From: Ferrovum sp.
GTDB lineage: Bacteria; Pseudomonadota; Gammaproteobacteria; Burkholderiales; Ferrovaceae
DNA length: 64,000 nt
Assembly: GCA_019456405.1 (NCBI GenBank)
Contig: WJXM01000055.1
Location: 1-64,000, forward strand
Reading direction: 5' to 3'
A program made the translations under genes and the position numbers. The notes beneath the pieces were generated by a model. It searched no databases. It was given only the letters and a program-made list of their open reading frames with translations, and had not been told where the DNA came from. Positions 56,579-64,000 of this stretch are shown one piece after another (position 1 is the first letter of the stretch; each line of letters begins with the position of its first letter).

Positions 56579-56584
56579 TATAAT
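56579..56584 (+). promoter_or_regulatory. -10 box of yhdP, possible leaderless transcript
   Basis: TATAAT, a perfect hexamer, sits exactly six bases before the yhdP ATG with no Shine-Dalgarno between. The same arrangement is seen at alr, virB11 and ubiC. Confidence 0.4.
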
Positions 56585-56590
56585 GGTCCC

Positions 56591-59500
56591 ATGATCAGTC
56601 ATCGGGTTTTACTTTACCACTCCCGCCGCGTCCTGCTCTGGTTGACGGTGGGAGTGGCTCTGCTGTGCCTGCTCGCCTGGGGGGGGATGCAGTGGGTCGT
56701 GCTGCATGACGTGGGGCGTTTTCGACCGCAAGCCATGGAACTGCTGACCAATGCCACGGGAAGCCGGGTGGAAGTGGGGAGACTTTCCGCGGGGGCGTTC
56801 CATTGGATGCCCACTCTGGTGCTGGATCGCGTCATCGTGTTTACGCCGCAAAACCAGCCAGGGATCACCATCAAACGTGTGCAGGCGCGCATCGATGTAC
56901 TGGATTTTCTGCGCGGGCAGGTGAATTTCGACCACCTGCAGATCGAGGAACCCCGCTTGACCTTGCGCCGCAGTCCGGAGGGGCAGATGTTTCTGTCGGG
57001 GATTCTTTTGCCTCCGCCTGGACAAGGTCCCAGCCCCTTTCTCGAATGGTTGACACGGCAAGGAGACATTCGTGTCAGCGGCGGTGAATTGGTCTGGCAG
57101 GATGAAATTCGCCGGGCTCCCCCTCTGCTCCTAAAAAATATCCAGTTACATCTGAGTAACGGGGGCGGCGTGCATCGCTGGGATGTGGCATTGACGCCGC
57201 CGGGCACCCTCTCCAGTCCACTCCACCTGGCAGGCCGGGTCCGGGGAATGGATCTGGGGCGCTGGTCGGATTGGCAGGGACGGGTACAACTGGATGCGGC
57301 CCGGGTGGACTGGGTCGCCCTCACGCCCTGGGTGGAAGTGTTGAATGGGGTTCAGCAGGCCCGGGGAGGGCTGCATGTGGTGGGCGAATTGACCCCCGCG
57401 CGCGGTTGGGACCTGCATTCCGATCTGGATCTGCATCCCCTGGTCTGGCATATTCCGGGCGCTGAACAAGCCCTCATGGTCAACCGTTTGCAGGGCGAAC
57501 TGACGATGCGCTGGCAGGGTGGGGTGCGTGCCTGGGCACTGCATCAGGTCCGGTTGAGCGGGCCCTCCTTCGTCCATTGGGTGCGCCCCCTGGAGGTGAG
57601 TTTTCAGAAGGAGAGCGAGGACAATCAGATTGAAGCCTCCTGGGTGGATCTGGCGGTTCTGCACCCCTTCGTCAAAGTATTGCCGCTCACCCCCGATCAA
57701 CAAAAAATCTGGCAGGATCTGGCTCCCAGCGGAGAACTGGAGGGCCTGCGTCTCACCTGGAAAGATGGCGGGACCCTCTCCGATTCCCTGGGGTTCCAGG
57801 GGACCCTGCATCATGTGTCGGTTCATGCCTGGCACGGCTTGCCTGCCCTGCAGACCTTTTCGGGGCAGGTGACCTGTGATGCGCGGGGTGGGCAGGTCAA
57901 AGGAGCGGGGTTGGAGGCTCAATGGGATCTGCCCGATCTGTTCGTGGCTCCCCTCAAAGTGAATTCCTTGCAGGTGGATGCCCGGTGGCAGCGTCAGGGG
58001 GACCATCTGGACTTGACGCTCAAGCAGTTGCAGGTGAGCAATGAAGATTTGACTGGGTCCGTCGAAGGCAGTCTCGAAGTGGGGCCCCAGGGGCCTGGGC
58101 AGGTTCGCCTGGGCGGCAGTTTGACCCATGCGCGACCGGATGCGGTATGGCAGTATCTGCCACGGGTGATCCCGCGTCCGGCGCGGCTCTGGCTTCATCA
58201 GGCGCTACAGGGAGGAGAAGCCAATCCGGTGCGGTTTTCCGTGGCCGGGGATCTGTCCCGCTTCCCCTTCGTGGGGGATCAGGGCGGCACTTTTCGAGTG
58301 GACGCCCAACTTCATGATGTCAACTTGAACTTCGACCCGGCTTGGCCCGCCCTCACCCATCTGGAGGGAACGCTTCAGATCCGGGGAGGCGAATTACTCG
58401 TGCTGACCCAGTCCGGGGAAGTGCTGGGTACGCACCTCGGTGCCGTTCAGGCGCGTATTCCAGACCTGACGGCACAAGATCCCAGGTTGATGATTTCGGG
58501 CCAGGCTCAGGGACCGGTACCGGCCGGATTGATTTTTATCCACCGAAGTCCTCTGAAGGCCCTTCTCAACCAGGCTCTGGAGGATTGGTCAGGGACCGGG
58601 GAGGGTCGCTTGGCCCTGCAACTGGACATTCCTCTGGACCAGCCTCAGAAAACCCAGGTTCAAGGAGATTATGAATTTCTGGGCGCAAATCTGGAGGAAG
58701 GCGCGCTGGGCATTCCTCCCCTGACCAAGGTCAAGGGGCATCTCCTGTTTACCGAAGGGGAATTGAATTCCCAAGGTTTGACGACCCGTGTCCTGGGGGG
58801 GGACGCGGCGCTGACGTTTCATACGGACCAGCGTGGGGTTTTGCATCTCAAGGCCAGTGGACAGGGCGACTGGTCCCAATTGCAGGCGGTGTATGACGAG
58901 CCTATCCTGAAAGATGTCACGGGGCATGAACCCTGGCAGGGAGAGTTTACGTTTGGACGGGGGGGGACAGACGCACAACTTCAGACGCAGGGCAGTTATC
59001 TGGGTGAACCTTTTGTTTTTCAACTGTCTGCCAAACCGGAGCGCGGAGTAGACCTGAAATTCGTGGGGGCAACTTCTCCGGAAGCGCTCCAGCGACGCTT
59101 CTCTTCCTTCTTGACCCAAGGTCTGGAAGGACCGGTGCATTGGGAAGGCCACGTCCGTCTGCAGGACAAACATGTGCGGGCCGAGGTGCGGGGCGATGCC
59201 TCATGGTTGGGTGCGCATACCACCTTTGTGGCGATCCGGGGTGTCCATCATACCCTGCGGGCTTCCTTTGCCGGGCATATCGAAGCGACTGCCCTGAGGA
59301 AATGGACGGCCCTGGCCCCGCTGGAAGCCTTGAAAGGAAAAACTGATTGGTCGGGCCGGCTGGAAAAGAAAGAAAATGAAGATCCTCAACTGTGGATCAA
59401 TACGTCTCTGGTCGGCATGGAACTGAATCTTCCGCAGCCGTTGCAGAAGGACGCAGCCACGGCTCTGCCCTTGGAAATCCATGCCCAACTGTTTGGCGAA

Positions 59501-60826
59501 GGACGTGAAGTCGAAGGACGCCTGGGGGATCGGCTGGCTTTTCAGGCACTGTATCGCGCCACGAAAACAGGACCGGAAGCAAGAGAGACCTGGCAACTCG
59601 AACGCGGACGACTGTGGCTGGGAAAAGCGGAAGTTCAGCCGCCCCTGGCTTCCGGTTTCTCCATCGAAGGGTCCTGGCCTTTACTGGATCTGTCGGCCTG
59701 GCAGAGTTACCTGGAAGGTTGGAGCCCAAAAGAGGAAACGGCTTCCGCCAAGGCGGGCAAGGTGAGTCATGTCGATGTGACGTTTGGGGCAGTGTCCTGG
59801 GCCGGACGACTCTGGCCGGATGTCGGCATCGATGCACGGATCGAGGGAAAACAGTGGCTGATCCGGACCCGAGGGCGCAGCATGGCCGGGGATTTGATCG
59901 GAATGCAGGGAGAACCGGGGCGTCTGACGGGACATTTGGCCCATCTTGTCATTCCGGCGAGTCCCCAACCCGCTTCCCCTTCCGGGGTAGAAGGCCATTC
60001 CACGGCTTTGGCTACACACATGCCGACGATGGACTTGCAGGTGGATCATCTGACCCTGCCGGGAGGATTGGAGGGGCATTTCCATCTGGTGGGCACCCAG
60101 GAGGGTACGGGCGTCTGGCATCTGCAGACCCTGACGCTGGTTTCTCCGGAAACCCAGATTCAGGTGGAGGGGGTCTGGCAGGACCATCCCAAACCGCAAA
60201 ACCACTACCAATGGGAAGTCAAAACGGAGGATTTGGGAAATTTTCTGACCGGATTGGGGTATCCTGGGCTGGTGGCCCGCGGGAAAGGCGAGGGACAGGG
60301 ACATATCCAGTGGGCCGGCGCGCTGGAGGAATTCAGTATGACGGGGTTGTCGGGACATGCGTCACTGACTCTCAAGGATGGGCAGTTCTCCAAAGTGCAA
60401 ACGGGGGGGCTGGGGCGTCTGATCAGTTTGTTCAGCCTGCAAACATTGCCACGCCGAATCACCCTGGATTTCAACGATGTCTTTTCGGCGGGGTTTGCCT
60501 TTGATCATCTGACTGCAGACCTGGCCCTGGACCATTCCCAACTGGATACGCGGGATTTTGAGATGGTGGGGCCCGCAGCCCACGTCAAGGTGTTTGGGCA
60601 TGTGGATCTGGCGCACGAAACCAGCGATCTGACCGCTCAGGTGGCGCCATCGGTCACGGACAGTGTGACCCTGGCTTCCACCGTGGTGGGAGGACCGGTG
60701 GTGGGTGCGGCATCCTGGGTGTTGCAAAAGATTCTGGGCAACCCCTTTAACCAGGCATTGAGTTATGCCTACACGATTCAGGGACCTTGGGACGATCCTC
60801 GGATACAATCCGTGGGTCATCCTTAG
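56591..60826 (+). CDS. yhdP: YhdP-family AsmA-like envelope protein
   Basis: 1411 residues. One membrane anchor (LLWLTVGVALLCLLAWG) precedes a very long beta-rich DUF3971 region and the AsmA-type C-terminus (FSLQTLPRRITLDFNDVF). YhdP is one of the bridge-like proteins moving phospholipids from inner to outer membrane. The next three genes are in the order usual for beta-proteobacteria. Length is slightly above the E. coli protein. Confidence 0.9.
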   Translation: MISHRVLLYHSRRVLLWLTVGVALLCLLAWGGMQWVVLHDVGRFRPQAMELLTNATGSRVEVGRLSAGAFHWMPTLVLDRVIVFTPQNQPGITIKRVQARIDVLDFLRGQVNFDHLQIEEPRLTLRRSPEGQMFLSGILLPPPGQGPSPFLEWLTRQGDIRVSGGELVWQDEIRRAPPLLLKNIQLHLSNGGGVHRWDVALTPPGTLSSPLHLAGRVRGMDLGRWSDWQGRVQLDAARVDWVALTPWVEVLNGVQQARGGLHVVGELTPARGWDLHSDLDLHPLVWHIPGAEQALMVNRLQGELTMRWQGGVRAWALHQVRLSGPSFVHWVRPLEVSFQKESEDNQIEASWVDLAVLHPFVKVLPLTPDQQKIWQDLAPSGELEGLRLTWKDGGTLSDSLGFQGTLHHVSVHAWHGLPALQTFSGQVTCDARGGQVKGAGLEAQWDLPDLFVAPLKVNSLQVDARWQRQGDHLDLTLKQLQVSNEDLTGSVEGSLEVGPQGPGQVRLGGSLTHARPDAVWQYLPRVIPRPARLWLHQALQGGEANPVRFSVAGDLSRFPFVGDQGGTFRVDAQLHDVNLNFDPAWPALTHLEGTLQIRGGELLVLTQSGEVLGTHLGAVQARIPDLTAQDPRLMISGQAQGPVPAGLIFIHRSPLKALLNQALEDWSGTGEGRLALQLDIPLDQPQKTQVQGDYEFLGANLEEGALGIPPLTKVKGHLLFTEGELNSQGLTTRVLGGDAALTFHTDQRGVLHLKASGQGDWSQLQAVYDEPILKDVTGHEPWQGEFTFGRGGTDAQLQTQGSYLGEPFVFQLSAKPERGVDLKFVGATSPEALQRRFSSFLTQGLEGPVHWEGHVRLQDKHVRAEVRGDASWLGAHTTFVAIRGVHHTLRASFAGHIEATALRKWTALAPLEALKGKTDWSGRLEKKENEDPQLWINTSLVGMELNLPQPLQKDAATALPLEIHAQLFGEGREVEGRLGDRLAFQALYRATKTGPEARETWQLERGRLWLGKAEVQPPLASGFSIEGSWPLLDLSAWQSYLEGWSPKEETASAKAGKVSHVDVTFGAVSWAGRLWPDVGIDARIEGKQWLIRTRGRSMAGDLIGMQGEPGRLTGHLAHLVIPASPQPASPSGVEGHSTALATHMPTMDLQVDHLTLPGGLEGHFHLVGTQEGTGVWHLQTLTLVSPETQIQVEGVWQDHPKPQNHYQWEVKTEDLGNFLTGLGYPGLVARGKGEGQGHIQWAGALEEFSMTGLSGHASLTLKDGQFSKVQTGGLGRLISLFSLQTLPRRITLDFNDVFSAGFAFDHLTADLALDHSQLDTRDFEMVGPAAHVKVFGHVDLAHETSDLTAQVAPSVTDSVTLASTVVGGPVVGAASWVLQKILGNPFNQALSYAYTIQGPWDDPRIQSVGHP

Positions 60827-60851
60827 AATTGACAGTCCACAGGGAGAATGA

Positions 60852-61727
60852 ATGATGAAGCGGGTTCTTGAGGCAGCGGAAGAGACCATCGATTCGGGGT
60901 TTGGCAAAGCGCGTCCCTTGCCGGGCAGTTTTCGGGTGGCGGCGTTACAGATGGCTTCCGGACCTCATCTCGATGCCAATCTCTGTGAGGCAGAGCGGCT
61001 GATCAAGATGGCGGCCGATGCCGGGGCATCCCTGGTGGGTTTGCCCGAGTTCTTTGCCTTGATGGGGATGCGGGATTCAGACAAAGTGACCATTGCGGAA
61101 CCCTTTGGTCGGGGACCGATCCAGGAGTTTCTGGCGCGTAGCGCACGCCGTTTCGGAGTCTGGCTCGTGGGAGGAACGGTTCCCCTCAAGGGGCATGACG
61201 ACCGGCGCATCCGGAACAGTTGCCTGGTTTATGACAAGGAAGGTCAATGTGTGGCACGCTATGACAAGATCCATTTGTTTGAGTTTCAACGTGCCCGGGA
61301 ACATTATGACGAGGCGCAAACCATCGAACCGGGTGACGAGGTGGTGACTTTCGAGTCCCCTTTTGGCAAGATCGGGTTATCCGTCTGCTATGATCTGCGT
61401 TTTCCGGAACTGTATCGCGCCATGGGCGAAGTGGACATGATTTTTATTCCGTCGGCCTTCACGGAAACCACCGGTCGAGCTCACTGGGAACCTCTGGTGC
61501 GGGCCCGTGCCATCGAGAATCTGGCCTATGTCGTGGCACCGGCCCAGGGAGGCTACCATATGAACGGACGGGAAACCCACGGAGCCAGCATGATCGTCGA
61601 TCCCTGGGGCGTGGTTCTGGATCAGTTGCCGCGGGGATCCGGGGTGGTGATGGCGGGCGTCAACCCGGTCCATCAGGCTGATCTGCGCAGTCAGTTACCT
61701 GCATTGTCCCGACGCCGGGTTCCCTGA
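60852..61727 (+). CDS. Carbon-nitrogen hydrolase, Nit1/deaminated-glutathione amidase type
   Basis: 291 residues. The catalytic triad is visible: Glu in LPEFFALMG, Lys in RYDKIHLFEF and Cys in SVCYDLRFPELYR. The last motif is typical of the NIT1 branch, which removes dead-end deaminated glutathione. AGGGAG lies before two adjacent ATGs. Downstream of yhdP by 25 bases. Confidence 0.9.
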   Translation: MMKRVLEAAEETIDSGFGKARPLPGSFRVAALQMASGPHLDANLCEAERLIKMAADAGASLVGLPEFFALMGMRDSDKVTIAEPFGRGPIQEFLARSARRFGVWLVGGTVPLKGHDDRRIRNSCLVYDKEGQCVARYDKIHLFEFQRAREHYDEAQTIEPGDEVVTFESPFGKIGLSVCYDLRFPELYRAMGEVDMIFIPSAFTETTGRAHWEPLVRARAIENLAYVVAPAQGGYHMNGRETHGASMIVDPWGVVLDQLPRGSGVVMAGVNPVHQADLRSQLPALSRRRVP

Positions 61728-61788
61728 GAATAAAGGATCGACCTGAATTCGGCACTGCATTTCATCTCGTACAGGAATATTTAGGATC

Positions 61789-63234
61789 ATGTCCATGGAC
61801 CCCATTTCGATTGCCAAAGCGACTTTACTGGCACCTTTTGCGCTTGAAGAAGAAGATTTGTCCCGCACCCTGGGTTCGATGCTGACCCACGATGTGGATT
61901 ATGCCGATCTGTATTTTCAGTATTCACGCTCTGAAGGCTGGAGCCTGGAGGAGGGTGCAGTCAAGTCGGGCTCATTTCATATCGAGCAGGGGGTAGGCAT
62001 CCGTGCCATCAGCGGAGAAAAGACCGCTTTTGCCTATTCCGATGACATTCACGCAGAAGCACTGCAACAGGCGGCTCGAGCCACGCGCGCCATTGGACGC
62101 TCCGGTCAGGAGGCGACCTGCCCCCTGTTGAGCGCGAAATCACACCCGGCGGCACTTCTTTATGCTCCTCAGGACCCCCTGTCGACCTTGCCTGACGAAG
62201 CCAAGGTACGGCTTTTGGAACGTTTGGAGGGGATGGCGCGCCAGATCGACCCGCGCGTGGTCCAGGTCATGGCTTCGTTGGCAGGAGAGTACGAAGTGGT
62301 CTTGGTGGCGCGCAGTGATGGAGGATTTCAGGCCGATGTACGTCCTCTGGTACGGGTTTCCCTGCAGGTGATCGCCGAGCAGGGGGGGGTGCGTGAACAG
62401 GGATCGGCGGGGGGCGGCGGACGTTGTGGCTACGAATATTTCAGTGACTCCATTCTGGAAGGGTATGCCCATCAAGCCGTCCAACAGGCTCTGCTCAATC
62501 TGGAGGCTCGCCCCGCCCCGGCCGGTACCATGACGGTGGTCCTGGGCTCGGGTTGGCCGGGAATTCTCCTGCATGAGGCCATTGGTCATGGATTGGAAGG
62601 GGATTTCAACCGCAAGGGAACCTCGGCCTTCAGTGGGCGGATTGGTCAACGGGTCGCGTCTGCGGGGGTAACGGTGGTGGATGACGGGACCTTGCCGGGG
62701 CGACGGGGTTCCCTGCAATGGGATGACGAAGGTCAGCCGGGACAATGTACCCCACTGATCGAGGATGGGATCTTGAGGGGTTACCTGCAAGACGGTTTGA
62801 ATGCCCGGTTGATGAAGATGGCGCCTACCGGAAACGGACGACGCGAATCCTTTGCCCATCTGCCGTTGCCGCGTATGACCAATACCTACATGCGCAACGG
62901 AAGTTGCCACCCTGAAGAGATCATCGCCTCCATCGATCGGGGAATCTATGCCGTCAACTTTGGCGGCGGGCAAGTGGACATCACCAGCGGCAAATTTGTT
63001 TTTTCCATGTCCGAGGCCTGGTGGGTGGAAAATGGGAAACGCCTGTATCCGGTCAAGGGTGCAACCTTGATCGGTAATGGTCCGGACGTGCTCACCCGGG
63101 TCTCCATGATCGGTCATGATCTGGCGCTGGACCCTGGGGTTGGTGTCTGCGGCAAGGAAGGGCAGAGTGTTCCCGTGGGTGTCGGCCAACCGACCCTGCG
63201 GATCGATGGCCTGACGGTGGGTGGGACGGTCTAG
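61789..63234 (+). CDS. tldD: Metalloprotease TldD
   Basis: 481 residues. The zinc motif HEAIGHGLEGD lies near residue 262, followed by GTSAFSGRIGQRVAS and FAHLPLPRMTN. TldD works with TldE (PmbA) to trim unfolded or modified peptides such as microcins and CcdA. The partner gene is not in this window. Confidence 0.95.
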   Translation: MSMDPISIAKATLLAPFALEEEDLSRTLGSMLTHDVDYADLYFQYSRSEGWSLEEGAVKSGSFHIEQGVGIRAISGEKTAFAYSDDIHAEALQQAARATRAIGRSGQEATCPLLSAKSHPAALLYAPQDPLSTLPDEAKVRLLERLEGMARQIDPRVVQVMASLAGEYEVVLVARSDGGFQADVRPLVRVSLQVIAEQGGVREQGSAGGGGRCGYEYFSDSILEGYAHQAVQQALLNLEARPAPAGTMTVVLGSGWPGILLHEAIGHGLEGDFNRKGTSAFSGRIGQRVASAGVTVVDDGTLPGRRGSLQWDDEGQPGQCTPLIEDGILRGYLQDGLNARLMKMAPTGNGRRESFAHLPLPRMTNTYMRNGSCHPEEIIASIDRGIYAVNFGGGQVDITSGKFVFSMSEAWWVENGKRLYPVKGATLIGNGPDVLTRVSMIGHDLALDPGVGVCGKEGQSVPVGVGQPTLRIDGLTVGGTV

Positions 63235-63243
63235 CGTCCCCTT

Positions 63244-63252
63244 TGGTAGAAT
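63244..63252 (+). promoter_or_regulatory. Extended -10 promoter of the DAHP synthase gene
   Basis: TGGTAGAAT, the same extended -10 type (TGnTAGAAT) as at ribA, rfaH and the WbpM-like gene. It lies 30 bases before the start codon. Confidence 0.45.
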
Positions 63253-63282
63253 GTCGCTTTTGGCCAGTCGGGAATTCGGGAA

Positions 63283-64000
63283 ATGAAGGGTGTTTTACCA
63301 GAGGTTGACGATGTAAGGGTTCAGGGCATCAAGGAATTGGTGACCCCGGATCAGGTATTGCGCGAGACCCCCAGCACGGCGGTGGCCGCTCAGGTGGTTT
63401 TCGATACGCGTCAGCAGATCCATCGCATTCTTCACGGGGTGGATGATCGTCTGCTGGTGATCGTGGGGCCCTGTTCGATCCATGATCCCAAAGCCGCGCT
63501 GGAGTACGCTCGGGGGTTGATTCCCCTGATTCAGCACTGGAAGCAGGAATTGCTCCTCGTGATGCGGGTGTATTTCGAGAAGCCGCGCACCACGGTGGGG
63601 TGGAAAGGGTTGATCAATGACCCTGGACTCGACGGCAGTTTCGAGATCAATGAAGGGTTGCGGGTGGCGCGTCGTCTGCTGTTGGCCATCAATGAACTGG
63701 GGGTTCCTGCCGGGACCGAATTTCTGGATTTGATCACCCCGCAGTATCTGGCCGATTTGATCAGTTGGGGGGCCATCGGGGCACGTACCACGGAAAGTCA
63801 GGTGCATCGCGAGTTGGCTTCGGGATTGTCCTGTCCCGTGGGGTTCAAGAATGGAACCGATGGAAATCTGCGGATCGCGGTGGACGCCATTCGGGCGGCG
63901 CAGCAGCCCCATCATTTCCTGTCAGTGACCAAGACGGGACGTTCGGCCATCGTGGCGACTCGAGGAAACGAAGATTGCCATGTGATCCTGCGGGGCGGGA
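63283..64000 (+). CDS. aroG: 3-deoxy-7-phosphoheptulonate synthase, cut by window end
   Basis: The first 239 codons from ATG 63283. VIVGPCSIHDPKAALEYA, MRVYFEKPRTTVGWKG, GARTTESQVHRELAS and GFKNGTDGNL are diagnostic of class I (AroFGH) DAHP synthases, which start the shikimate pathway from PEP and erythrose-4-phosphate. Which feedback type it is cannot be told from this part. The end lies beyond base 64000. Confidence 0.93.
   Translation, partial: MKGVLPEVDDVRVQGIKELVTPDQVLRETPSTAVAAQVVFDTRQQIHRILHGVDDRLLVIVGPCSIHDPKAALEYARGLIPLIQHWKQELLLVMRVYFEKPRTTVGWKGLINDPGLDGSFEINEGLRVARRLLLAINELGVPAGTEFLDLITPQYLADLISWGAIGARTTESQVHRELASGLSCPVGFKNGTDGNLRIAVDAIRAAQQPHHFLSVTKTGRSAIVATRGNEDCHVILRGG

Overview
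The window reads as chromosomal DNA of a Gram-negative proteobacterium, most likely a betaproteobacterium. Reasons are the run yhdP - carbon-nitrogen hydrolase - tldD - DAHP synthase, the dnaX-ybaB-recR block with a short 4.5S-type SRP RNA upstream, ubiC, waaF, ispDF and a PagL-type lipid A deacylase. I cannot name the genus. Most of the DNA is GC-rich and tightly packed; about 11.3-19.2 kb is visibly AT-richer and looks acquired.

Layout. 0-6 kb is accessory: the 3' end of an IS200/IS605-type tnpB, an antitoxin without its toxin, a large SNF2 helicase, and two gene wrecks (an Rpn nuclease and an AAA ATPase). 5.9-22.1 kb is a surface-polysaccharide locus read entirely on the minus strand, starting at an rfaH-like antiterminator gene. 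It encodes a WbpM-type dehydratase, a flippase, modifying enzymes (methyltransferase, acyltransferase, sulfotransferase), a 3-amino-3,6-dideoxyhexose branch (FdtA-like isomerase and DegT aminotransferase), glycosyltransferases, and a UDP-FucNAc-type branch. The leader between rfaH and the first structural gene carries an exact ops element. 22.2-23.7 kb holds two divergent Phd/PIN toxin-antitoxin modules.

23.8-28.3 kb is a four-gene methylthioadenosine salvage operon (aldolase-SDR fusion, mtnP, apt, mtnA), which looks like a DHAP-shunt route. 28.3-31.6 kb is a scarred zone with a tiny membrane-protein gene behind an FNR-type palindrome, a second Rpn wreck, an intact osmC/cytochrome c pair, a DUF4143 ATPase, and an inverted decayed copy of the cytochrome/osmC pair. 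31.6-48.2 kb is largely housekeeping: AsmA-like protein, response regulator, ubiC, quinone oxidoreductase, TerC-like protein, ribA, ispF/ispD, an MltF-like transglycosylase, serS, recR, ybaB, dnaX, pagL, SRP RNA, phosphomannomutase, yheT and alr.

48.2-54.4 kb is a compact type IV secretion island wedged between alr and waaF. It keeps the order virB11-virB2-virB3-virB4-virB5-virB6 (trbBCDE-J-L) plus one unknown small gene, but shows no VirB7-10 channel, relaxase or coupling protein. This minimal set is the best candidate here for an undescribed system. 54.4-64 kb returns to housekeeping: waaF, a zinc-finger protein, ilvE, yhdP, a nitrilase-family amidase, tldD and the start of a DAHP synthase gene cut by the window end.
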